A stretch of 37,422 bases of DNA from Ectocarpus siliculosus (lineage: Eukaryota; Sar; Phaeophyceae; Ectocarpales; Ectocarpaceae), in the NCBI GenBank assembly GCA_000310025.1, contig FN648187.1, positions 140,229 to 177,650 of the forward strand, given 5' to 3'. This document shows positions 18,358 to 28,319 of this stretch, piece by piece; position 1 is the stretch's first letter, and each line of letters begins with the position of its first letter. A model generated the notes under the pieces. That model was not told the DNA's origin. It saw only the letters and a program-made list of their open reading frames with translations, and ran no database searches. Made by a program: the position numbers and the translations under genes.

Positions 18358-18490
18358 CACAGAAAGACCACCCATTCGAGATATACCCACAGTCGAACGG
18401 GATGTGGTGGAGTCTTTTCAGTGAGTGGAGGGAAACCGGCTGGGTACTGGACCTATTTCGAGTCTTTTAAGTCTATACACTGATGATTTA
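18358..18490 (+). repeat. Dispersed repeat, copy 2 (CATTCGAGATATA family)
   Basis: AGAAAGACCACCCATTCGAG, ATACCCACAGTCGAACGGGA and the downstream words AACCGGCTGGGTACTGG and CACTGAT match copy 1; the first half also matches the copy at 32755. The arms CCCATTCGA and TCGAACGGGATG make a short hairpin. Confidence 0.65.
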
Positions 18491-18538
18491 TACCAGTGAT
18501 GCCAGCTGGTGCTAAGTACAAAAACATCTGCAGGTAAC

Positions 18539-18634
18539 TTACATTTTACAATACATCCCCTGTAGTTCTCTACTGGGTCAACGACAAAATATCGGGGAGA
18601 ATCCCTCCGTTGTGTCGTGTATTGTAAAATGTAA
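18539..18634. repeat. Foldback element with perfect 16-bp inverted repeats
   Basis: TTACATTTTACAATAC at 18539-18554 and its exact reverse complement at 18619-18634 enclose 64 bp. This is the architecture of a miniature inverted-repeat element. No flanking target duplication was seen and no transposase is present. Confidence 0.65.
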
Positions 18635-18802
18635 CCTTCACAGGGGACACGGCGCAGTGTCTATTGACAGCTTGCTGGTTTTTTAAACATAAGACTATAT
18701 ATAGATTTGTAAAGTCTTCCTCACAGTCTCCAGATTTTTCCTGTGGCTGTAAGAAGACCACGCAATGATTCTGTCCATCTGTCGCGTCAGCTGTCGGGTA
18801 GA

Positions 18803-18830
18803 GTCGGGCTGTCGTGTCGAACAGCCCGAC
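18803..18830. repeat. Perfect 10-bp hairpin
   Basis: GTCGGGCTGT, an 8-nt loop, then ACAGCCCGAC. GC-rich and perfect. No T-run follows and no gene ends here, so a terminator role is not supported. Confidence 0.5.
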
Positions 18831-19089
18831 AGAAGACGTCAGCTTCAACCAAAAACGTACGCGGTGACAAACTGTTTCTGATCTGATGTTGAACCCTGTG
18901 TCAACACAACATGCCAACAACATCAGTGGAGCGTTGGCGCGGCAGCTGTCAGATCTGAGAGCGGCTGTGGAGCGAGCGCGTATGTATACGTGTGGGGAAA
19001 AGAGAATACAGCAGCAGTAGCGTTCCCAGCGTACATGCAGAAAGGCGGTACAAACCGAAGCATTCCAACTCGTTTTCCTTTCTTTTTTC

Positions 19090-19250
19090 TGTTCAGGTCA
19101 GTGTTGGATATTGGGTATCGAATATCGATACAAAACTGATATATATCGACGATACGCAGTCGGTATTGCCGGTTTCCACGCCGATATTTGTCGATACGAA
19201 TCGGTATCGGTATCGATATCGGTACTCGATACTCGATATTTTGGCCCCCT
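19090..19250 (+). repeat. CGATA-rich repeat, left member of an inverted pair
   Basis: Starts TTCAGGTCAGTGTTGGATAT, then a dense run of TATCG/CGATA words (for example GGTATCGGTATCGATATCGG). The reverse complement of 20515-20680 has the same order: CAGTGTTGAATATTGG, then GTTCGATACAATACG, then CGATA words. The two could be ends of one element of about 1.6 kb or two insertions of a short repeat. Confidence 0.55.
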
Positions 19251-19531
19251 TTTTACCGGGGGGGGTCAGTTTCCCAGCTGTCTACCCCCTTTTTTCGCTC
19301 CCCGGAGGAGCCTACGCGCTTACTCCTGTCGCCCCCCACTGCCATCACAACCACACACCACACACACACCAGCCCCTGCCAGCCACACACCACACCAACA
19401 GCGCCTGTGTCTCAGCTCCTGAGACCCACATCGGTGTGCAACATGAGCCTTCAAGAATTCGGCTTTGTCGCCGGCGATAGCGCTGCCTCTGCCGAATGAG
19501 TAGCAGTCATCCCCGTTATTTTAGAGTCAGC

Positions 19532-19846
19532 TTTTTTTTTTTTTTTGTTCTTCACTTCAAATCAGCGCTCACAGCACTAGTGCCGTCTATTCCAACCCGT
19601 GGTCACACAGAAGAGCCTCTCTCTACCCTCCCCTCCTGCGGTACTTTGCCTTCGATTTTTAATGCGAGAAGAGTTCAGCACTCTCTTCCCTCTGTGTACA
19701 CACGAACTAGCGCTATCCACTTGGCTAGGAGCGGAAGCGAGAGAAAAACTCACTTTGCAAGAAAAAGCTCGCCTACGCCGGGATTCGAACCCCTGACCTG
19801 ACCTCTAGAAGGTTACGAGGCTACCAACTAGACCACCGGGGCGACC
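19532..19846 (-). repeat. tRNA-headed, poly(A)-tailed unit (SINE-like)
   Basis: On the minus strand the unit begins with a tRNA-like head (about 19768-19846). An unrelated body of about 220 bp follows, then an A run of about 15 (poly-T at about 19532-19546 on the plus strand). tRNA head, body and A tail are the layout of a SINE. Against this, a TTTTT lies a few bases after the tRNA-like part, which would stop RNA polymerase III early, and no target duplication was found. Confidence 0.4.
19768..19846 (-). tRNA. tRNA-like sequence or degenerate tRNA, anticodon loop TTCTAGA
   Basis: The minus strand has an A box (TGGTCTAGTTGGTAG) and a perfect B box (GGTTCGAATCC), acceptor ends TCGCC/GGCGA that pair over five bases, and a TTTTT terminator just after. 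The T stem and anticodon stem contain mismatches and two extra bases lie between T arm and acceptor, so it does not fold as a clean tRNA. The loop would place CTA as anticodon, which would read UAG, but that is better explained by decay than by a real suppressor. Most likely a tRNA pseudogene or SINE head. Confidence 0.45.
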
Positions 19847-19850
19847 GGTG

Positions 19851-20514
19851 ATCTGCTTGCCTCCTTACGTAGATTTGGCGTTTCCCGCAGTTTCAGCAGT
19901 AGAACTACTACATTAGTGCGAACAGAGGCCGTACCTCCTGCGGACAATTTATGCTGTGTGAACTTGGTTTTGGGACTTGTAATACGTAATGGCAAGGTGT
20001 GCTAGATTTCATGTCCGACCACTTGGGCGTGTGATGAATAGAGGTAGGTGATGTCGTGTTCAAGTTTGGCAAGCGTTTGATTTTCGCACATAATGTTTTC
20101 GCCATGTTTTTTCTTTTGTTTCCTTTTGGCTGTTGAGTGTCTAGAGTTGATACTCGCTCGAGGTGCATTGCTGATTGTTGGGCACCCACAACTGGTGGGT
20201 GGAATTTTGCATGCATAACTTTGAAGGTAGTAAGATAAATATCTGGTGGACATAGCTACACAACCAACTCCTGCCTCTTGCACGATGCAGTTTTGTATGC
20301 GCAACATCACATCACAACGTGTGCCCGCTGTTGTTGTTGTGCTCGTGATGTTCAACTAACTGCACACACCTGGCACCTGGCAAACACCACTACTTCCATG
20401 CCGCCGGGCCATGCGCGCACGTCTTGCGCACTGCTGTATACTTCAGATAAGGGTTTGGGTGTGCCAGGGTACGTGCAGTTGCGTAACGCTCGCTCTTCTT
20501 GTAACCTGAGGGTT
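19851..20514. other. Intergenic sequence between the two CGATA-rich repeats
   Basis: No gene or RNA recognised. Short open frames on both strands show no motifs. Confidence 0.3.
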
Positions 20515-20680
20515 TCAAAACAGCCGTATCGATATCGAGTATCGATACTCGATACGTATCGAGCCATTTTCGGGATATCGAACAAAATTCGGTATTTGTG
20601 TTTTTTTCTCGATACGATTGGCGTATTGTATCGAACCCTTCTGCCCGACCAATATTCAACACTGGTTCAGGTCTGTCATA
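20515..20680 (-). repeat. CGATA-rich repeat, right member of an inverted pair
   Basis: ATCGATATCGAGTATCGATA, further TATCG words, and on its outer edge CCAATATTCAACACTGG, which is the inverse of the outer edge of 19090-19250. Confidence 0.55.
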
Positions 20681-21029
20681 CCTGTCATACGGGGGAGATG
20701 TTCTGGACTGCTGTCTGTCTCATCATCTCGCCTCATCCCCACCGGATTCTCGAGACATTACGATGCTACGGTCACTACCTGATACTGTTCGCACGCTGGA
20801 AACCCACATGTATACATAGTTTGTTCTTCGTTGCCCTTTCGAAGGTGTGTGTGTGTGTGTGCGTGGAGAAAAACAGAGAAGCACGGCTTGATGACACCGC
20901 TCAATCAATTCGTCGTTCTTCTGATGATGGCCATGAGGCCATGATTGAGTCCGACTGACTACACACAGTCAGCCCCAAGTATGTATGTAGTTTCCAGCAG
21001 CAGTAGAGCAATGTATATGTCGTAGCAGT

Positions 21030-21385
21030 GTTAGCAGAGATGCTGAGCAGTGCACACATCTCCGTGCAGACCACCGAGCCCGACGTCAGGAGGCCGGCAC
21101 GCCGGCACATGCAATGCACATATTTCACATCCATCCGATCGGCTGCGGGCTTTCAACCCAAAAAATCCAGAAACTACTTCTTTTTGCAGCAAAAATCCTC
21201 CAGAGGAATCTCTTTAAGAGTATCGATGAAAAAGCTCGTGGCGGTGTCAGCAGAGATGCAGAGCAGTGCACACATCCCCGTACAGACTGCCGAGCCAGAG
21301 GTCGGGAGGTCGGCATGCACATATACTCATCCATCCGTGCGGCTGCGGGCTTTCAACCAAACAAAATCCAGAAAACCGCCGACCT
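21030..21385 (+). repeat. Direct duplication, about 135 bp units 217 bp apart
   Basis: GCAGAGATGCTGAGCAGTGC at about 21032 and GCAGAGATGCAGAGCAGTGC at about 21249 open two similar units. Both continue with ACACATC.CCGT.CAGAC..C and CGAGCC, and end with GGCTGCGGGCTTTCAACC. Unique sequence of about 75 bp separates them. Open frames through the repeats have no recognisable product. Confidence 0.75.
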
Positions 21386-22410
21386 GCCGCGAATCCTTTG
21401 ATATGAATCTATGCGTTCGTATTTACTGCTGTCGTTTCTCTGCTGTGGTAGCGTTTTGCATGTTCTTGCATCACCCCTTGCCGCGGTGCTCTCTTTACCC
21501 CACTCCGGAGGGACGCCTTGTATTAGGAACAACATTGTAAAAATCATGGAACATGGAACGAAGTCTAGTCTACAGCAATAGAACGGGAATGATCATGTAT
21601 ATGTCCACAGCACAGCAGTTACGCAGATCATGCAGAAAAAAGCCCCCAAGACATCTAAACAAACGATGCTTCGTAGCAACGTCCTTCACCAGCACTCGTT
21701 AGCGTTCGTGAAGCCAATGATGAATGTGTGGGACCACGAAGGAGTGGAATCAAGCAAGCGGTTGCTGCTCTCCCACCCTCCCGCCGTTGCTCTTGACGAA
21801 CGTCAGGGAGTCAGAAGTCAATCACTCCTGACGTATGTATGACTACCCTGCACACTGCAATCATCGCCGCTGCCAGGCCTGCCGCATGCTTGTCGAGTTG
21901 GCAACGCCATCGCCTTGAGCGACACTGCTGTGTGCTTGTGTGCAGTGCGCAACCTGGGAGAACTGAAAACACACCTGGCCATTGGAAGGAAGCACCGTCG
22001 TGGTGAACTCTGGGAGAGCAGCAGTCGTCTCGGCAGCAGCCATGCTGAGCTGTCACAGGGGTCAACAGACACAGCCGTAAGACAGCAGTGCTGCTGCGTG
22101 CAGCAGTATATACCTCCAGGCAACGGGAGATCCGTCGTCCGGTTTCTCGCCCGCTGTGTATGGGAAAGGCAACACAGCTTACTGCTGTACAGCAAAGTGT
22201 GTAAATAGTGGGGCGATGCGGCAACAAGGCGGCGAAAGCGGGGAAACACAAACACCCTGTTTGAAAAAACCAGTTGATTGGAGGAAGTTCCCACAGTCCC
22301 GTGTTAGGAGCTCGCCCCGCTTGATCCCTCTCCACCAGGCCGCTTGGCCACTTTGCGGCTGATTCCTGGCCTCTCTTCTCCCTCACTGCTGTGCCTCACT
22401 CTTCACCCTG
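21386..22410. other. Intergenic sequence upstream of the SDR gene
   Basis: Contains GC-balanced sequence with open frames on both strands (for example minus strand 21811-22386) that show no family motif. The promoter and 5' untranslated region of the dehydrogenase should lie near 22300-22410, but no TATA-like or initiator element stands out. Confidence 0.3.
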
Positions 22411-24210
22411 ATGCCTGAAGAGAAACAGCCAAAGCCATGGGGCGGAGGAGACCACCTCTACCCGTTGCTGTTGGCGGGGGCAGTCGGTGCATGGCTCTGG
22501 TGGCGTAACAGGTGAGTTATGGCGTCGCTTTCTTCGCGTATTTAGCGTCTTGGTAGCATGATGGCGTCTCGACCCGTGCGTGTCAGAAACATGAGAGGCC
22601 TCGGCAGCAATGCAGAAGGGCTTATTAACATCACCATGCCACGATGACGTTTACAAACATAGCCTCAGAGACTTTCCTCGGCGGTAGACATACATAGCCT
22701 ATGCGACGGTTGAAACTCTGTGTACTGCTGTGTTGCAGTCTAGTCTAGACACGTCTCTACCAGCAGTTGCGGAGATTGCAGCAGTAGACTAGTCCTCCCT
22801 GTGAACCTCTTCCCTGCCGCCCTGCCCCCTGCGCCCCGCCCTCGGAGATGTTTGTGATCAAAGTATTCCGGCAGCAAACATTCAGTGATGGTCAACCCCC
22901 GCTTTGTGTTCGTCGCTCACCCGTATACAGTAGACATCGCAACGCCGCTGCTGTGCACAAAAGTGTACATAGAGGCAAGGGGTAGACCCTACCGCCACAA
23001 CCCTAACCCTAACAACCCGCCCGAAATTTCACAGATAGCCATATGCCTGGCACATGAGCTGCATGCACAGTAAATGTTACAGTAAGTGTGTTTGGTTTTG
23101 GGTATTTTGTAATTTTCAGTTTTGGGCACGCAATATATATCAACAACGAAGGCGGAGGAAGTGACACCGCCGTTGCATAGGAACGACAGGATCGGCTTAA
23201 CCCGAAACAAGAATTTACCGTCATGACGATGCCCTTTGCTTCCCTCTTCCCTCGGCAGACAACCGTTGCCTACCAGCAGCAACACCACCATGTCCGGAAG
23301 GGTTTGCATAGTCACTGGAGCGAACGCAGGCATTGGGAAGGCTACCGCTACAGCGCTGGCGCAGCGGGGCGCGCGCGTCGTGCTCGCCTGCAGGTCTCCC
23401 ACAAAGGTCCGTCCTAAAAAGCTAAAAAGCACAATCGTGTGTACAGATACGTAGCACCCACACTCAAGAACTTTACTTCAACATTACATCAAGCGCGAGA
23501 ACTTGAGCACCATTATATCTGTGAGCCCGGTTAAGAACCCCTACACTAAAACCTATATACATATTGTAGCGGCCATTGTAGCCCACAAGAGGAACTGAGA
23601 ACCCCTACACTAATACCAATATAAAGAGCTATTTGTAGCCCACAAGAGGAACTACTGTAAGAACCCCAGCCTCAGCCAAAACTAGAGGTTTTTGAGTGCG
23701 GGCGCTATCTGTACGCCGTCCAGTAACAGCATGTCCTGTGGCGCTTACCTTTTGGTCGAACTGGTGGTTTCCATGGGTGGTCTCTGTGTCGGGATACACA
23801 ACATCGAGCTGTACAGCACGATCCAAGTGCACGCTAGCCTAGCTTAGAAACTATCCGCGGACGATGTTCACTGACCTCACACCAACCGTGATATATTGGG
23901 GTTAGGTAAAGGTCCCCTAAACATGCAACCGCTGCTGTTGCGAACGTTTTTGTATAAGCTCACCGTCTGTTGAGAACGGCGCACCGGTAGAACCGAGAAG
24001 ACATGTCGCGGCCGACTGTAAAGCATTCCTGGGCAAGCCACAATAGCGAGTCCCCCTCCCCTCCCGAGAGAGAAGTGCATGGAATGATAGCACCGCCTCT
24101 GAAAGAACGGCTCCGAGGTGAACCGTTTCCTCCTGAAGGAAGGCAGAGATATTTCCCCGGTACAGCGTGCCCCCCCCCCCCCCCCCCGTTCCCCCCCCCC
24201 TTCCCCCCCC

Positions 24211-24275
<65 letters not shown>

Positions 24276-25103
24276 TTTTTCCCCCCCCCCCCCCCTTTTT
24301 TTTTTCCTTTTTCCCCCCCCNNNNNNNNNNNNNNNNNNNNNNNNNNNNNNNNNNNNNNNNNNNNNNNNNNNNNNNNNNNNNNNNNNNNNNNNNNNNNNNN
24401 NNNNNNNNNNNNNNNNNNNNAAAAATTTTCCGGGGGGGTTTTTTCCGGCCCCCCCCCCCCCCGGGATTTTTGGGGGGGGGGAAAAGGTCCCCAAAAAACC
24501 CACCCCGTGTTTTGGGAAAATTTTTTTTAAAACTCCCCCTTTTTTGGAAAAGGGGCCCCCGGGAAAACCGAAAAAAAATTTGGGGGCCCCTTTAAAAACT
24601 TTCTGGGGCAACCCCAAAAAGGGGTCCCCCCCCCCCCCCCGGAGAAAAAGGCCGGGAAAAAAAACCCCCCCTTTTAAAAAAAGGGTTCCGGGGGAACCCT
24701 TTTCCCCCGAAAGGAAGGGAAAAATTTTTCCCGGGAAAGGGGGCCCCCCCCCCCCCCCCCTAGTTCCAACACCCGTTCCAACAGGAGAAGGACGCCCCCC
24801 CCCCCCCTGCTCCAAACACGAGAACGTCGCCCCCTAACACTGAGCTCATTTTTTACCGGGTGCCCGCCGTGGTTTGGTTGCAGTGTGCTGCCGCCTGCGA
24901 AGACATTCGCCGGAGGGTGCCGGGCGCGGCGTTGGATGCGTTATCGCTAGACCTTTCCAGCGTCGAAAGCATCCGCGGGTTCGTCGAGACCTTCCACAAG
25001 ACTGGCCTCCCGCTGCATGTTCTCGTCAACAACGCCGGTGATATAATATAAGACACGCGTCTAGACTAGCCTTCGGGTGTTTGTGACGATGTTGTGGTTG
25101 CCG

Positions 25104-25150
<47 letters not shown>

Positions 25151-26373
25151 GCCGTTGTGGTCGTCGTCGTTGATGACGCCTGTCGTTCTTGTTGGCGACG
25201 GTGTCGTTGGTGGTGATGGTGCTGTTCCCGATTTTGCCTTTCGCCGTTGCGCGGCTTACCGTCCTTGGCTTTAAGCCGCCTATGGACGGAATCACACGCT
25301 GATTTCGAAAATTTTGGGGAGGGGGCGCAGACATTCTCGGGCTCCTCGGCGCCCTAAACTGGCGTGGTCTGCCCAATGTCTCCACCGCGGTCCAGAGTGC
25401 CGCTCGCGAAAGGTTCTAGGATATTCACTTCATTTAAACAACGTCTTGCTCGCCTTACTGCGTGAAACTCGGACGCATCATGCTGATGGCAGGTCGTGTG
25501 CCCCTCCAGATCGCAATGATTCCTTCGCGCCTCTCACCTCCTCCTCTTTCCCCCCGCCTGTGTTCGCTCTCATCGCGTGTCAAACGTTTCGTTTTAACGA
25601 AACGGCTCGGTGCTCTCTTCAACGAAGGGATAATACCAGGGAAGCCCGGGACAATTCGCGGGATGGAACAGAGCATGGTCGTGAATCACCTCGGCCCCTT
25701 CCTGCTGACCCACCTCTTACTCCCGGACCTGCGAAAAGCATCCGCCGCCGCCGCCGCTCCGGCATCCGCTATTGGCCATGGAGATCGCGAGCAAAGTCCT
25801 GAGAACGTTCCTGGAACCGGTCCTTCATCGAGAATCGTAAACGTTGGGTCTCGCCTTGAGAAGCGGGGTAATCTTTGGGCGGCAGCGGTATCCGACGGCG
25901 GCGGGGACACCGCGGTTCCCCCTGGGACGCGCTGGTTCCAGCCCCCCCCCCGGAAAAAGCACGACGCTTTCGGCCTGTACGGATCCTCGAAGCTGTGCAA
26001 CATGCTCTTCACGTTCGAGCTCGACAGGCGGCTAGAGGCGGCGCGATCAGGGGGGCGACGGCTTGTTACGGCTAACATCGTGACCCCGGGAATCGTCAAC
26101 ACAAAGCTCGGCGACGGCACGGTCAGCCCTTGGGTCGCTTGGGCGGGCGCGCCGCTGAAGGCGGCACTCATGAGGACCGCGGACAAGGGCGCCGAGACCG
26201 TAGTGTGGGCGGCGACATCTCCGGAGATCGAAGAGATCGGCGGCGGAAAGTTTTTCGGCGACAAGAACGAAGTCCCCTGCAGTGACGCCTCTAGGGATGA
26301 GGACCTCGCCCGGCAGCTCTGGGAAGCCACGGAGCAAGCGGTAGGGTTAGAAGAAAGCGAACGGGTCGTGTGA
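22411..26373 (+). CDS. Membrane-anchored short-chain dehydrogenase/reductase (retinol dehydrogenase-like)
   Basis: Four exons join to 382 codons plus stop: 22411-22511, 23259-23406, 24884-25037 and 25628-26373. Donors are GTGAGT, GTCCGT and GTGATA; acceptors end GGCAG, TGCAG and GAAG. Exon 1 begins at ATG 22411 and encodes a signal-anchor helix ([15 protein letters not shown]). Exon 2 has the NAD(P)-binding TGANAGIG after strand VCIVTG; exon 3 ends with VLVNNAG. Exon 4 has [19 protein letters not shown], the catalytic Ser (SRIVNVGS) and YGSSK (Tyr/Lys pair), then [10 protein letters not shown]. These are all features of the classical SDR fold, closest in pattern to RDH11-14/WWOX-type enzymes on endoplasmic reticulum or lipid-droplet membranes. 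A substrate such as a retinoid, steroid or other lipid alcohol is not determined. A second in-frame ATG at 23290 would give a soluble form. Length is slightly above the usual 300-340 because of a Gly/Ala/Pro-rich insert before the catalytic Ser. Confidence 0.9.
22990..23015 (+). repeat. Short telomere-like CCCTAA motif
   Basis: ACCCTAACCCTAAC in SDR intron 1. About two units only. Similar short matches occur at about 27378 (GGGTTAGGGTT) and about 30440. They are too short to be interstitial telomere arrays. Confidence 0.4.
23532..23668 (+). repeat. Tandem repeat in SDR intron 2, period about 67 bp
   Basis: AGAACCCCTACACTAAAACC and AGAACCCCTACACTAATACC begin two units, each ending TGTAGCCCACAAGAGGAACT; a third AAGAACCCC starts and breaks off. 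Confidence 0.75.
24168..24815. other. Assembly gap with low-quality flanks
   Basis: One hundred N's at 24321-24420 are flanked by sequence made almost wholly of stretched homopolymers (runs of C, G, A and T). This looks like poor base calls at read ends rather than real DNA. It lies in SDR intron 2, so exon sequences are not affected. The poly-proline/poly-glycine frames across it are artefacts. Confidence 0.9.
25099..25152 (+). repeat. (GTT)n microsatellite
   Basis: About 17 consecutive TTG/GTT units in SDR intron 3, preceded and followed by impure TTG/TCG repeats. On the minus strand this would read as poly-glutamine, but no gene supports that. Confidence 0.9.
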
Positions 26374-27659
26374 GCTTGCTGGTGCGGTCGTGGTGCGCTG
26401 GAGTAGCCCCTTTAGACGGGCAGTAGCCCTCGTGGTTTGTGGTCAGCTACCTTGGTGTCTGAGGGACTTGGGGGAGCTATTGTGTCGAGGCAACCGGGAT
26501 CCGAGTGCGTCGTCTCTGTTCGTTTGTCTCTTTTCTTTGTTGAAAAGCGCTTATGGTTGTGGCCGAAAAGAAAGTGGTTGCAGCCAACAGGAAACGTGAT
26601 CCAGAGCTCTGATTCCTCGTAAAGCGTCGCGCACGTTTGGTCTAGCAGCCCCTGCTTTCTCCAGGCGAACAGCAACTCTACTGCCGAAGGTGTACGAGGT
26701 TCGGTTGCTGTTGTTGCCAGAGATGTATCAGGTGTTCGTGGCGGAGGTGTGCATGATTCTGAGCCTCTTAAGGCCCTCGTCTTGTACTTGTATAACGTTT
26801 GCGGCTTAATTATTTCCTCGTTGCGGTTGGTTAAGAGTTAAAGCCACCAACCATGCCTTGTCCGACTGGCACACGTGTCAGATACACACGCGGTTTCCCG
26901 CCGATGTGCCCGCGTACGGCGGGGGTGCGCCTGGCGGGCATGGAATATCCCGGCATAGCAGTATGGGGTGGGGGATAGTGTAGTGTTGTTTGTTTGTGCG
27001 TGTCGAAGGTGGAGCATGCAGGCCTCACCCGTGCACCATGTTGGCATATTGGATGTGTATCTACGTATGTGTGTCAGTGTGTATTTATTGTGTGTGTCCC
27101 CTTTCGGCGGTAGTTGGCTTGTGACCACGAAAGGCGTTCGCGTCAGTTGGACCAGTACGGACACTAGAAGGTACTGAGCGGAGACCGGAACGGTTTTTAA
27201 ATGTGAAAACAACCACAAGACCAATTTTACGGTGGACTCCTACCAAGCATCGCAGCCGTTGTTTCCAAGTTGTGGTTGATTTTCGTTGCTGCCGCGTCCC
27301 CCCCCCCCCCCCCGCTCCTCGCAGGGTCATTCGCAGTAAGTAAACATGTTAGATAAAAGCATGCAATCGGGGAAGTTGGGTTAGGGTTGGGGAATAGGGT
27401 CTGCGTACCCCCTCCCTGTTCTATTTCCTCATAAACTTAACTTTTGGCGAAGGCGGTCCCTCTCCCCTCCTCCCGCGCTCCGCGCCGAGGAGCTCGAACG
27501 CAAGGAAGGCTCGCCCAATTGAAGGACGCTGCGGCGACACATGGGGAGATAGATATTGATGTAGCGCAATAAACGACTTGTCCGCGTTTTTTGATGATCA
27601 ATGGAAATTGTATCATTTCATTCTTCCTCCGAATCAGCTTCTTCACCACAACCTCTTAC
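26374..27659. other. SDR 3' untranslated region and intergenic sequence
   Basis: No further exon recognised. It holds short GT-rich stretches (about 26985-27100) and a C homopolymer at about 27298-27313. It also holds the telomere-like GGGTTAGGGTTGGGG at about 27378. No canonical AATAAA is evident close to the stop codon. Confidence 0.3.
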
Positions 27660-27774
27660 TGTTATGGGATTTGGACCCTTGGACTAAAATACCAAGAATC
27701 TGGGCAGGTGGTCGGGATGCATAAGATATACCCGCCGCCCAGATGTATCTTAGTCCGGTCCAAATCCCGCAACA
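27660..27774. repeat. Foldback/MITE-like element related to the LTR start
   Basis: The left end TGTTATGGGATTTGGACC and right end GGTCCAAATCCCGCAACA are inverted repeats with two mismatches, and most of the 115 bp can fold back (ACTAAAATAC against GTATCTTAGT). Its reverse complement aligns with the first ~100 bp of both LTRs (GGACTAAGATAC, ATCTGGGC, GGGTATATCTT, CATCCCGACCACCTGCCCAG). So it is either a derivative of the LTR end or an independent element that donated the LTR end. Confidence 0.7.
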
Positions 27775-28319
27775 CAATTACATTAGCTAAAACCGTGGTC
27801 TAAAGGGATTGATTGGTCTTTTCATTTTTATTCCAAGAACACAACGAATTCTTCTACAGATAAGATTCCGCGATGAAGGGAAATCTTGTAAGTGACTGTA
27901 GACTACTACTATAATACTACACGATCACGACGAACAAACCAACGGCTTATTTCGTCTCCTACTCTTATATCTTACAAATTCAAAACGTGTGGCTGCATAA
28001 TATGTAGTCAATTCAAAACCGCGTGGAAAACTCGTATGACATGTTGATGGTTTCTCTGATTTGGTGTTGGCAACCACACCAAGACTCCTCTGCTGCAGCG
28101 CGCAGCAGATTTCAGGTACTTTTTCTCTTGCTCGAGGGGAGTCGTGCTATAACCGTGACCTGACCCCCCCTACCTTTTACCTCATCTTCGGTGCCCCCGA
28201 TTCGAACGGAACGGAAGCCGACCCAGCGCAGCGCACAGCACACGCGACACAGACAGCCCTCGAGAGAGAAGGAACGACGCGCACACACCCACCACCTTTC
28301 TCTCAAGCAAAGCAGCAAA
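27775..28319 (+). promoter_or_regulatory. Upstream region of the citrate carrier gene
   Basis: About 550 bp between the foldback element and the start codon. It is AT-rich at 27870-28020, then pyrimidine-rich. The 5' untranslated region probably begins in the last 150 bp and includes a purine/CA-rich stretch (GAGAGAGAAGGAACG, CAAGCAAAGCAGCAAA just before the ATG). No TATA box was seen at a convincing distance. Confidence 0.3.

Noticed and set aside
19768-19846. A genuine amber-suppressor tRNA (anticodon CTA)
   Set aside because: The T and anticodon stems have mismatches and the length is irregular; degenerate tRNA or SINE head is more likely.
24003-24837. Long poly-proline and poly-glycine open frames on both strands
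   Set aside because: They cross the N gap and rest on homopolymer runs that look like poor base calls.
25026-25385. Poly-glutamine protein on the minus strand
   Set aside because: It is translation of the (GTT)n microsatellite inside an SDR intron.
22990-27395. Interstitial telomere arrays (CCCTAA/TTAGGG)
   Set aside because: Only about two units each time, which can occur by chance in a genome this size.
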